This document shows positions 8,145 to 16,959 of a DNA stretch of 64,000 nucleotides, in pieces (within the stretch, counting starts at the first letter, position 1; the number at the start of each line of letters is the position of its first letter). The DNA is from Symsagittifera roscoffensis. Lineage: Eukaryota; Xenacoelomorpha; Acoela; Convolutidae. The stretch is taken from positions 29,846,833 through 29,910,832 of the forward strand of contig NC_087062.1 of assembly GCF_963678635.1 (NCBI RefSeq), given 5' to 3'. A program made the position numbers and the translations under genes. The notes below the pieces were generated by a model that saw only the letters and a program-made list of their open reading frames with translations, was not told the origin of the DNA and did not search any database.

Positions 8145-10535
8145 ATGGACAATTTCAACCTGGATGAATTGATGGACCTGGCAGAGGCATATGTAGGACC
8201 GATGGTAGATGCGATCTATCGTCGGCTGATCGAACGAGACTTCGCTCTGGAGGACCCAGAGGTGGTCATGTTGCTGACCGCCCTGATTAACATCTTGGGG
8301 CACGACAACCGTGGGGACCGCCCCACGGAAGTCCTGTTGATGGCAGCATATGGAGAAAGAGGAGTACTAGACCGCCCGAACATGAGAGTGATGAGGTGGA
8401 GAAACGGGGCTCTCTCAGGGAGTGACTTGGCGAATGAGCCTGGGTTGGGAAGTTCTAGGACTTACCAACCAGGTGAGATGCCAATGCCCTCCAAGCCCAA
8501 ACCTGGGCTGACGAGAATGCATCAGGAGATGAACAGCGAGGCGACCTCGTCTGGTTCACCACTGAGAGTAGCTGTGCCACCAAAAGGGGCGAAAGTAACA
8601 CAGAAGGTTCAGACGAACCAAACCATACAAGATCTGGACGAGATGAACGATCAGTTGAGAAGTACGAAGAAGGAGTTAGACGATATGACGAAGACCATGC
8701 TGGCGATGGAGGAAGACCGGGACATGTGGAGAAAGTTGTTTGAAGACTGCAACAAAAAGCAGGGTCAAGAGATCGAACGCTTAAGGCAGGAATACAAAGA
8801 GCGATCGGAGCAGGTGGCGTTGACGACGTCCATTGAGAAAGTGATACCTGCAAGGGATATTCCTCGTGGGCAGTCCCCGATGGAGCTCTTGACACCTCGA
8901 GAAATGAGTCAAACAACGGAGACACGGCTTCCAGCAGAGACGAACCGAGTAACAATCCCGGATCCTAGTGACACCTTGGGTGATCCCGTCGTAGAACAGA
9001 CAGTGAGAAAACTGATAGAGACCGCTGGACGATTGGTCGCTAACAAGAATGCACCAGGTTCCGGGGTGACTGCACCCTATGGAGCGATTGACGATACGGG
9101 CAGAGTACAACTCTCCCAGACAATAATCAGACAAGGGATAAGTGACGTGACGCCACTCAGGGGGAGTTCGAAGATCACAGAGAGAAAAGTAAGGAAGATG
9201 CCAGCGAAGAAAGTGTCTCGTGTAATGGACGTGCAGAAGAATAATCAATTAAAGTATAATTTCACGGGAGTTCCGGAGACAGATCCGAGAGCCTGCTTCA
9301 ATCGAGCTACCTGGAGCCCGGCTGTGAACCTGCAGCAACCACCACTCGGGACATCTCACCTGATATTGGGAGACAGCTTAGTCCGAGTGCTAACGAATTT
9401 GAGGACCTCATGGGTCACCACGGTGATGGCCTTTGGAGGCGCGACAATTGCCCAAGTATACCGGATGGTGGAGCTGATGAATCCCGGGAGGATACCCAGT
9501 GTGATGATTTTAGTTGGGACGAATGATATCTCCAGAGAATCAGACGAGCAGGAAGCACAGTGGGAATCAATGATGGTGTGTTTGTTCACCACTCTCTGGC
9601 AGAAGTTCAGTTGCGCGGTACTGACCGTTTGCACGGTGCCAATGAACGCAAGAAACCTAACAGCATCAGGAAGAAGGCACAACGAGGGAGTCATGAGATG
9701 GAACAACATCATAAGAAACCTAGCAAATCGAAATGCCGGAAGAATGATCCTTATGGACATTGAACACGAATTGAGAGCCATGGAGCAAGCCAGACTGACT
9801 TCGGATGGCATCCACTTTGACACAATCGAGGGACAAGCTTGGTTGAATCGAGTCTTCCAAGAACGGTTGGACGAGTTAGAAGCAGAACTCTCTGACACAG
9901 GAGTACTGAAGGAAGAGGGAACGGTGAATGATACGGTGATCACTACCTTTGTGCCTCCTAACCTGGAAACGCGTTTGGGTACAGTCCCAGCCGCAATAAA
10001 TTACCGGCAACAAAGCTCCAGCGAATCAGGTCGAAGAACTGACGTGCAGGATCGGTTGGGAGAAGCACCGACGAGGAGGACAATTCATCCTAGGAGAAGG
10101 ATAGGACCCGTCAACCAACCAAACGAAGGAGTAGCAGGCACGTCCAGATCAGACACTAGATCGGAGACAACGAGTAGCAGTCGAGAAGAGAGACCGAACA
10201 GAGGCTCATTGTTATGGTCTAGACCCATGCCGTCTCCCTGGCACATATACAAAGAAGAACTGATGAAGCTGGACCTGCAGAAAGTAAGCTTCATCGAAGA
10301 TGCAAGGAGGATGCTAAATGGAGCGACGCTATCCGTCAGCAGATTATACTCAATAACCGGCGTAGACTGGTTGATAGCCGCTAGCATAAATTTCAGCTCC
10401 ACGACAGCCTTAAGATTTGCTGACTTGGAAGGACTGCCCTCCAATAACACAATGGGACCTGTGAATGCAAGACCGTTGCAGGATGTCAGATTGAACCATG
10501 AGGAGAGGAACGATGCGATCGAAAATGGTGATTGA
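8145..10535 (+). CDS. Retroelement ORF2: coiled coil plus SGNH/GDSL hydrolase-like domain
   Basis: The ORF has 796 codons from the first in-frame ATG. Residues about 160-230 are heptad-rich and charged, a likely coiled coil. Residues about 405-575 carry the SGNH blocks in order: G-D-S with nucleophile Ser411, a glycine pair at 431-432 (block II), G-T-N-D with Asn460 (block III), and D-G-I-H with Asp554 and His557 (block V, D-x-x-H). All four defining residues plus the catalytic Asp are present, so the fold and an esterase/lipase-type active site are likely; the substrate is unknown. SGNH-like esterase domains are known in ORF1 proteins of some CR1/L2-type LINEs. In a Ty3/Gypsy element downstream of pol it is unusual. 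The C-terminal ~200 residues are Arg/Ser-rich and unrecognised. The last 38 bases overlap ORF3. Confidence 0.85.
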   Translation: MDNFNLDELMDLAEAYVGPMVDAIYRRLIERDFALEDPEVVMLLTALINILGHDNRGDRPTEVLLMAAYGERGVLDRPNMRVMRWRNGALSGSDLANEPGLGSSRTYQPGEMPMPSKPKPGLTRMHQEMNSEATSSGSPLRVAVPPKGAKVTQKVQTNQTIQDLDEMNDQLRSTKKELDDMTKTMLAMEEDRDMWRKLFEDCNKKQGQEIERLRQEYKERSEQVALTTSIEKVIPARDIPRGQSPMELLTPREMSQTTETRLPAETNRVTIPDPSDTLGDPVVEQTVRKLIETAGRLVANKNAPGSGVTAPYGAIDDTGRVQLSQTIIRQGISDVTPLRGSSKITERKVRKMPAKKVSRVMDVQKNNQLKYNFTGVPETDPRACFNRATWSPAVNLQQPPLGTSHLILGDSLVRVLTNLRTSWVTTVMAFGGATIAQVYRMVELMNPGRIPSVMILVGTNDISRESDEQEAQWESMMVCLFTTLWQKFSCAVLTVCTVPMNARNLTASGRRHNEGVMRWNNIIRNLANRNAGRMILMDIEHELRAMEQARLTSDGIHFDTIEGQAWLNRVFQERLDELEAELSDTGVLKEEGTVNDTVITTFVPPNLETRLGTVPAAINYRQQSSSESGRRTDVQDRLGEAPTRRTIHPRRRIGPVNQPNEGVAGTSRSDTRSETTSSSREERPNRGSLLWSRPMPSPWHIYKEELMKLDLQKVSFIEDARRMLNGATLSVSRLYSITGVDWLIAASINFSSTTALRFADLEGLPSNNTMGPVNARPLQDVRLNHEERNDAIENGD

Positions 10536-13500
10536 TAAAATCAATGCGATGAAAATGAAGTTAGGCAGCAGAGTGATGCCGAGGAGGATTGGAAAGACGA
10601 AAGTGGATTCGGAAATATCGATGAAAGCTGGTAACTCTGCGAAAAGAAAACGAGTTGAGGAAGTCATGGATTTGGGGCAAGGTGATTACCAATTGTCTGG
10701 CACAGATAGAATATTAACTGATATAGCGATGGTGCCACCCATTCTCATGGCGGGGTTAAAGTCAACTGGTTATAAATCCAAAAGGAGTGACCGCACTCTG
10801 ACTGGAGCGACTTTAGAAATGGAAATACTCAGTCAATGTGGAGAGAGTAAAATGAGGGACTTCAAGCCATCTCCCATGAATCATGGAAAGGGAAGTGTTG
10901 CAGGACAACTAACACCAGTGGAATACAACAGACTGACAGTGTCTGAGACAGTGTCGATAGATGAACCCACCGGTGGATACATGGAGATGTTGGAATACCG
11001 AAACTCGGCTAGAGGGCATGTAATGGCCCTGGAAGAGGAAAAAGCCATGGAGGGTTATCTGGAAACAATGTTGCAAGGCACCACCCTCAAGCAGAAGGCG
11101 TACGGAACTTTGGCGTCGTCTGACATACAGGCGGAGACGATCGAGCAGTTGGTGAGCCTTCCATGGAAAGCAGTAGTATTGAGGTATTTCGAAGAGGAAA
11201 TGAGGACTACGCCAAGAATACATGCTCTCGTGGCAGTACCTTACGTAAGGACGGAATTACAACTCAGGCTCGCCTGGTGCATGATGGGACTGACTCGCGA
11301 AGAATATGATTCAGAAGAAAGGAAGAGATCAAAGGAGGAAAAAGTTTTCCTTATGACGAATCTGAGGGATCTGATAGTCCAGGAGGGAGCAGCAGTAGCG
11401 TGTGCAAAGCGGAGAGACGCTCTCTGTTTCATTCGATTCCTGATAGAGCAGATCTCAGTACCTGCATTAAGCACTTGTGTTAAAATGTTGAAGGAAGGCG
11501 ATGAGCGAACGAAAGCCATGTTCTTACTAGCAATGCTGGATATGCAGCAAAGTAAACCGATGAGGGTGAACATGAAAGAACCTGAAGAATTGGAACCCAT
11601 GAAAAAGATAGACGAGATCAGGAGATTCTCAAACAAGGAGTTGAGGCTCACTAAAGAATCTATGGGAGCATTGCCGAAATCCAGTGAATACTGTGGACCG
11701 ATCAAGAAGAAGTCATATAGCTATGTATCCGGGATTATAGGGATGGCATACAATCCTTTCCTGAGTGAAGACATACGTGATTGCTTCTTTGATTATGAGC
11801 AGGCGGTGTTACTAAGATTCTGGACGTCCAGAATTGTGACGACTAAGAGCGTTAACAATCCACAGGCCAAATTGGGATTGGTCTTGGAAGAAGAGGTGAC
11901 TGCACCTTCAGTACCAAAATCCGACAAGAGAGTGGAATTTAGGTTGGGATTCTCAGATGAATTACTGAGAACGAGCTTGATGGCAGTGTGGGAATTGATG
12001 AAGCCATCGTGGTGTCCTAGTCCCAACGCTGACTCAATATTACGGGCGACACAGGACATACAGAGGGAACTGAATGTGGACTGTAACCTGCGTGACCTCA
12101 ACATCATATATAATGTGATGACAACAGCCTCTAAGAGCAACGGAGAAGATGGAGTGGAGTTGCCTGGCTGGGGACCAGAAGACTGGGTCAAACCTGGTAG
12201 CTGTCTGGCGGAAGTCTGTGGACTAGAGGGTCACGTTTGTGGAAGTCTAGACTGTGTGAAAACCCTGGAGAAACAACACAAGCAGTTGACGGTATTGTTT
12301 GGAAATGTAGTGATGAAAGCAAGAACGGAAACGGAACTGATAGCAGATTGCCATGGAGGAACCGATGTGAATCTAGTGACAGCACTAGGATTCTACAGCA
12401 TGTTTGGTTCTTTAGAGTCACTATTGAATCTAGAACAGAAACATGAGATGGTCACAGCCATCAGCGTAGAGGTATTCCCAGGAGTTCTGCAGACTGAGCA
12501 GAAGTATATAGGAAAATGGAGGGAAGCAATCGAAACGGAGATGAACATCAGACACAGTGAAACTTATTGTAGACCATCAGGAGCACGATATTTGGTGGGT
12601 TCAACGTTGGCTCCAATGTGCAAGAGCAGATATCCTGTACATTTCGTAGCTGTGGACGTGAAGAGTACAAGAACGATTGTGGATCAAGCCTTCTCAGTGC
12701 CGAAGTGTGTGAGGTTAGCGAGGATGTCTGAAAAGTCTTACGAGTTACTGTGTAAGATGTTCTCAGCAGTTCCAGAAAGAACCAAAGAGGAGTTGGAGTC
12801 AATACTAGGAAAGAAGTTCATGGGATATGTGAGCGGGAACTTCAGTGACTTTGAAAAACAGAAACAGAGAGGATCAACTGTCACAGATTACAATGCAGTA
12901 GATGAGAATGATGAGATCCACCGAGTGATGATGGAAGTGGAGCCATTGCTGGAAGCTTCGGGAAAACGGAATTGGAGGAGCATCATGTTGACACATGACG
13001 AGTTTCCTTGCCACTGCTTGCTGCAGACCTGGTGGTATCCCAAGCGTAGTAATCTGGTGTTGATCTGGGACTCTGGAGAGCTGCTCTCCATGGGTTTACC
13101 AGATTCATCACAGCCCATAACAATAGTGATAGTGGGAGTTATGATGGCGATACGATGGCTGGAAGCCCATGTGAGAGAAACTAATAGACAGGAGGCACCG
13201 ACGAGAGAACAATTGCAGAAATTAGATTGTCTAAAAGATTTAGATCTTTTTGAGACAATGTGCAAAGTTCTAAACATTCCGATGGAAGTGAAGAAGATAT
13301 GGGCAAGAAAACGATTGATGCCATGGTTCAGAGCTAACATGACTGCATGGTTGTACGAGTATGCGAAAAAGCATATGTCGAAACATGGCAGAGTGTACAG
13401 TGAATATCAGCTGGACATTGGGGCAGGAGCTTTCAAGCGAGCTTTCGTGACCCATCGGAATGCAGTGACCACCGCTGTGAAAAGAATTTCCAGGACGAGC

Positions 13501-13755
13501 GAGCGTAGTGGAAATGAGAAGGCAGAGATGCTGAAAGAAGATTTGGAAAGAAACGTGGCGTTGTGTCTCCACAACAGCTTCTGTAGAAACAGAGAATCAA
13601 ACGTGGATCCCCTACCTTGCTGTAAACAGAGGGTGGAAGAGCAGAAGTGTTGGAGGACGGCTTCCAACAGCGTCAGGATAGTCAATGACGTGCTACAAGA
13701 CACGGAGACCGAGAGTGCAGAGTCAGCGTCACAGGAGGAGGAAATGGAGCATTGA
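10498..13755 (+). CDS. Retroelement ORF3, unrecognised 1,085-codon protein
   Basis: The long uninterrupted ORF starts at ATG 10498, inside the end of ORF2 and in the +1 frame relative to it. Reinitiation or splicing could couple the two. The N-terminal ~60 residues are strongly basic and could bind nucleic acid or act as a nuclear signal. The middle (about residues 150-450) looks alpha-helical. Cysteine-rich patches occur near residues 565-585 and near the C-terminus, where there is a CC pair, and the last ~25 residues are acidic. One hydrophobic stretch near residues 870-890 is too weak and polar-flanked to call a membrane anchor. There is no signal peptide and no furin-like site, so it does not look like an envelope protein. 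I recognise no family. Base usage (purine-rich coding strand) matches ORF1 and ORF2, which supports membership in the same element. Confidence 0.85.
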   Translation: MRRGTMRSKMVIDKINAMKMKLGSRVMPRRIGKTKVDSEISMKAGNSAKRKRVEEVMDLGQGDYQLSGTDRILTDIAMVPPILMAGLKSTGYKSKRSDRTLTGATLEMEILSQCGESKMRDFKPSPMNHGKGSVAGQLTPVEYNRLTVSETVSIDEPTGGYMEMLEYRNSARGHVMALEEEKAMEGYLETMLQGTTLKQKAYGTLASSDIQAETIEQLVSLPWKAVVLRYFEEEMRTTPRIHALVAVPYVRTELQLRLAWCMMGLTREEYDSEERKRSKEEKVFLMTNLRDLIVQEGAAVACAKRRDALCFIRFLIEQISVPALSTCVKMLKEGDERTKAMFLLAMLDMQQSKPMRVNMKEPEELEPMKKIDEIRRFSNKELRLTKESMGALPKSSEYCGPIKKKSYSYVSGIIGMAYNPFLSEDIRDCFFDYEQAVLLRFWTSRIVTTKSVNNPQAKLGLVLEEEVTAPSVPKSDKRVEFRLGFSDELLRTSLMAVWELMKPSWCPSPNADSILRATQDIQRELNVDCNLRDLNIIYNVMTTASKSNGEDGVELPGWGPEDWVKPGSCLAEVCGLEGHVCGSLDCVKTLEKQHKQLTVLFGNVVMKARTETELIADCHGGTDVNLVTALGFYSMFGSLESLLNLEQKHEMVTAISVEVFPGVLQTEQKYIGKWREAIETEMNIRHSETYCRPSGARYLVGSTLAPMCKSRYPVHFVAVDVKSTRTIVDQAFSVPKCVRLARMSEKSYELLCKMFSAVPERTKEELESILGKKFMGYVSGNFSDFEKQKQRGSTVTDYNAVDENDEIHRVMMEVEPLLEASGKRNWRSIMLTHDEFPCHCLLQTWWYPKRSNLVLIWDSGELLSMGLPDSSQPITIVIVGVMMAIRWLEAHVRETNRQEAPTREQLQKLDCLKDLDLFETMCKVLNIPMEVKKIWARKRLMPWFRANMTAWLYEYAKKHMSKHGRVYSEYQLDIGAGAFKRAFVTHRNAVTTAVKRISRTSERSGNEKAEMLKEDLERNVALCLHNSFCRNRESNVDPLPCCKQRVEEQKCWRTASNSVRIVNDVLQDTETESAESASQEEEMEH

Positions 13756-14831
13756 TGAATGGTCGAGAAAACAAGAGGCAACAAGAAAGAAAATTAGAAG
13801 AATTTAGAAGTTTTAGAACTTCTAAACGACGAAAAAAGAAGAGAACAAAGGGATGATGAAGAAAAGTTAAAACTCAAAATTGTTTTATGTGTGTGAAAAA
13901 CTCAAGTGAGAAACCAAGCAACCAAGTTGTAATTGAAAACTGAAACATTTAAGTTGAGTTTGGAAATTGTTGCATTTATAAATTTGCATTTTGGTTTTAG
14001 TTGAAGTGGCTTTAGAGACACTCACTTATTATTTATTTAGAAAGGCTTGAGGGAAGAGTATATTTAAATATTCCAGCCTGCATGATTGTTTTTAATCACT
14101 TAGGAAGACTGATCACTTTGTGGTGACATGAAAAACTGGAGTAACTTCTTGAGGAGTTTTAATATTCAGGACAATAAACAAGCAAGATTTCCGAAGGGAA
14201 GGAGCATAGTAGGATAATTTTAGCTTGTTGGTTGGCAGGACTGTCCTGCAAGCCAACACCTTTTAAATCTAGGAGAAAAAGTTTCAATCGGGATATTGAC
14301 ACTGGAAGTCAGAAAATATGTTTTATCTTAAGTCATATCCTCAATGTGCAGATTAATGAAAGAATTTGAAGGCTATAGTGATGTAGTATGATGCCATTTA
14401 TATTCTGCAGTGAGTCGATGTGACGTAGGTAAAAGTAATTTCGTGCATTTTGTAAATTCTGTTCGATGACACTGTAACCATTTAGAACATTGCGCGATTC
14501 AAAGAGGACATTGACCGGACTGTCCGGGGAGTATGTGACATTCGACCAGAATGGCCAAAATGCAGTCTCTGCAGAATTCGGTATTTTAGCAGCAAGCCTT
14601 CCGAATTGGCGATTTAGAACGGATAAGGACGTTATTTGAACGATTAACCAAACGGTGAAGGCTAGAAGATTCTGGAATTCTAATTTTTAAAAATTCGAAT
14701 TATGACGTCATATTTCTGAGAAACGTCAGAGACGGCCATTTTAGCTAAAATAGCAGAAAGAAACAGAACAACTTTTATCTGCGATTACGAACAGTACGAA
14801 ATCGAGACTAAAAAACAACAACGAACTACCG
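13756..14831 (+). other. 3' non-coding region of the retroelement
   Basis: No ORF is supported over about 1.1 kb. It contains a fifth copy of the 11-base motif TGTCCGGGGAG (14521-14531; the others are in ORF1). The six bases before it pair with its first half, giving the near-palindrome CCGGACTGTCCGG. A TGACGTCA octamer (CRE/ATF-type) lies at 14703-14710, shortly before the tandem repeats. If the repeats are LTRs, this region is the 3' untranslated part of the internal domain. Confidence 0.5.
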
Positions 14832-15452
14832 AACAGCAGAGGACGTTCCGAGTTGCAACTATTGTGCTGTTACAATAGTTGCAAGGCCGTTGCGAGCAAC
14901 GGTGAAGGGTAAAACCCAGCCTTCCGAGTTATTGTGAACTGGATATTAAGAAGCTTGATTCACCGGATTCAAGAATCCGGAAGGGTCTCGGGACGTGGAC
15001 TTTTATGAACTTATATTGAATTTTAGCATCCGTCATGTCCTGACTTGAATTTAATTAAGATCTTAATTAGTTTTGACAAGGATGAGGTGCTAGGAGTTGG
15101 GGGAAAGGGTTGATCCATCTTCGATGGAGATGATGATTTTTATCTACTGAACAAAAACAATAGTAATATAATAAGTAGTAGCCCTGTTTTTAGGAATGAC
15201 CTCGTGGTCTGGGGATACAGAGACCCAGCCATGAGCTCACTAATTTTGCATGTAATTCAGTTAATTTGAGCGTTCTGGTCGAAGCCGGAGAACAGTAACG
15301 TTTTTGTCAGCCTGATGTAAGAAAGACCACCGAAAAGTACTGGCTTGGTAGAGACGGTGAAAAACATGCAAAGCTCTGTTTAGACGCTAGCCAGTCGTCT
15401 TAAGACTTAGTTTTGTTATCCGTCGATATGTATCTTCCGGGCGAATGTTACA
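14832..15452 (+). repeat. ~620-bp direct repeat, copy 1 (hairpin-rich, possible LTR)
   Basis: First of two head-to-tail copies, offset about 621-631 bases from the second. Inside are several inverted repeats: TTGCAACTATTGT paired with its complement around a 6-base loop (14852-14883); CCGGATTC / GAATCCGG around AA (about 14963-14980); TCCATC / GATGGA (about 15114-15128); and a nested CTCRTGG...CCATGAG hairpin (about 15200-15236). A purine tract GGGGGAAAGGG sits just before the third hairpin and could serve as a polypurine tract. It is called a possible terminal repeat because it lies at the element's 3' end. The 5' partner is outside the window. Confidence 0.75.
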
Positions 15453-16072
15453 AAAATGCAAAGTTAGCAGAGACCGCTCCGAGTTGCAACTATTGTGTCG
15501 CTACAATAGTTGCAAGACCGTTTGCAACAACGGTGAAGGGTAGAAGACAGCCTTCCGGAAGGAAGATAAGAACGTTATTTCCCCGGATTCAGGAATCCGG
15601 AGGGGTCTCAGGAGATGAACTGAACCTCTTTTATATAAACTTTTAGCTTCATGGTTATGTCTTGAATTGAATTTAATTAACATCTGATTTCCTTTTGCAA
15701 GGATGAGAAGCTAGGAGTTGGGGGAAAGGGTTGATCCATCTTCGATGGAAATGATGATTTTTATCTACTGAATAAAAACAATAGTAATATAATCAGTAGT
15801 AGTAGCCCAGATTTTAGGAGTCACCTCGTGGTCTGGGGATACAGACCCAGCCATGAGCTCACTATTTCTGCATGTAACTAAGTTAATCTGAATGTTTTGA
15901 CCGAAGCCGAAAGCAGTAACGTTTTTGTCGACCCGATATTAGAAAGACCACCAAAAGAACTGGCTTTGGTAGAGACGGTGAAAAGCATGTAGAGCTCTGT
16001 TTAGACGCTGGCCAGTCGTTTTATAGCTTAGCTCTATTTTCTGTCGATATGTACTACCGGGCGAATGTTACA
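15453..16072 (+). repeat. ~620-bp direct repeat, copy 2 (hairpin-rich, possible LTR)
   Basis: Head-to-tail with copy 1 and collinear over its whole length, ending at the same GAATGTTACA sequence. Stems of the hairpins are kept exactly while loops differ. The 13-bp stem is identical but the loop changes from GCTGTT to GTCGCT, and the 8-bp stem is identical but the loop changes from AA to AG. Overall divergence is clearly above that of a fresh duplication, so stem conservation suggests selection on structure. Confidence 0.75.
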
Positions 16073-16959
16073 ATACTGCGACATCTTTCTGAACGACGAA
16101 ATCATAATCATTATAGGATTTGAGAGCTAGGTATCTTATTCTCAAAGGACCTGGTTATTTTCAAGGGACCACTCTATCATAGTAGAACCCTTCAAGTTAT
16201 TAAGTTCTTCAAATGAGTGTAGTTTTTTGTACGTGGTGATGATAAAAATTATACACACGCGTATAAAGTTACTGAAATAGGCAGAACCTAAATATAAGTT
16301 GAAGCGAGCATTTTTCTTGATATAAATTTAATAGTAATTACAATTTTTAATCTGAACACTTTCTGTCTCAACTAAATTCGCGAAATTTTTGAAATTAATA
16401 ATATTTTCACAAATTAGTTTTCAAAGTTAATATAAGAAATGCATTTCGCATGTTATAAATTTGAAAACTAATTTGTGTATAAACTATTCATTTCCAAAAT
16501 CTTGCAAAATATGTTTAGTAAGAAACGCAATCTGACTGAACATATTTTGCAAGATTTTTGAAATGAATAGTTTATACAAAAATTAGTTTTCAAATTTATA
16601 ACATGCGAAATGCATGCGGGACCCGTCTATCATAGTTGTTTTTCGAGGGACCATCATGGTACCATATGAAGAACTTTTAATTAGTTTTTATGAATATGGT
16701 CGGAACATTCTGTGCTACTTGCGCAGCAACTGGCTATCCTTGTTTTATATTATACTCGACATGAGTGTATTTTTTATGTTAGATTTTTTAGAATGTACTC
16801 AACATGAGTTAGGGTTTTTCCATAATAGACCCCCCTGCCCTCCAGTCTAGGACGGGAAAGACTTGAAAGTTTTACGGCTGATTACAAGAAATAGTTGCTC
16901 AAAATTTAACATGTGAATATTAGACTCTGCTAAAACTGCTTGTATTGTAGGGTTCTGGC
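16073..16959 (+). other. Region between retroelement and Jun coding sequence
   Basis: AT-rich and without a supportable ORF. It holds a GGGACC...-type motif and a stretch around 16291-16335 that reappears near 43070-43115 in DCAF1, then the long foldback described separately. A copy of the R2 repeat terminus (GGTCGGAACATTCTGTGC) lies at about 16699-16716. A 3' splice-site-like TAG at 16948-16950 lies 9 bases before the Jun ATG. The promoter cannot be placed. Confidence 0.5.
16439..16615. repeat. Foldback with 77-bp inverted arms
   Basis: Arms 16439-16515 and 16539-16615 are near-perfect reverse complements separated by 23 bases. A partial extra copy of the arm lies just outside at about 16409-16433. 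The flank GCGGGACCC.TCT.TCATA at 16616 matches the right end of the element at 42651-43001, so this looks like a member of the same foldback/MITE family. It lies about 350 bases upstream of the Jun ATG. Confidence 0.85.

Larger units (their letters stand above)
1..16072 (+). mobile_element. Three-ORF Ty3/Gypsy-type retroelement, 5' end outside window
   Basis: The order protease - reverse transcriptase - RNase H - integrase in ORF1 is that of Ty3/Gypsy (Metaviridae) elements. The 5' LTR, primer-binding site and start of gag are not in the window, so the element cannot be bounded by matching LTRs. The right limit is placed at the end of the second ~620-bp repeat, which is inference. The three ORFs (about 2,500, 796 and 1,085 codons) are free of internal stops, so this copy is young or recently active. 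ORF2 and ORF3 are not the usual env: ORF2 is SGNH-hydrolase-like and ORF3 shows no signal peptide or convincing membrane anchor. The whole element lies upstream of, and in the same orientation as, the Jun gene. Confidence 0.85.

Noticed and set aside
10498-13755. ORF3 as a retroviral-type envelope gene
   Set aside because: Its position fits, but there is no signal peptide, fusion peptide, furin site or convincing C-terminal membrane anchor.
14703-14710. TGACGTCA as an autoregulatory Jun/CRE promoter site
   Set aside because: It is 2.2 kb from the Jun ATG, inside the retroelement. The octamer is expected about once per window and also occurs at 22819 and in the duplicated intron.
14832-16072. 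Hammerhead-ribozyme retrozyme in the tandem 620-bp repeats
   Set aside because: Tandem structured repeats of this size prompted the idea, but I found no CTGANGA core with a partnering GAAA on either strand.
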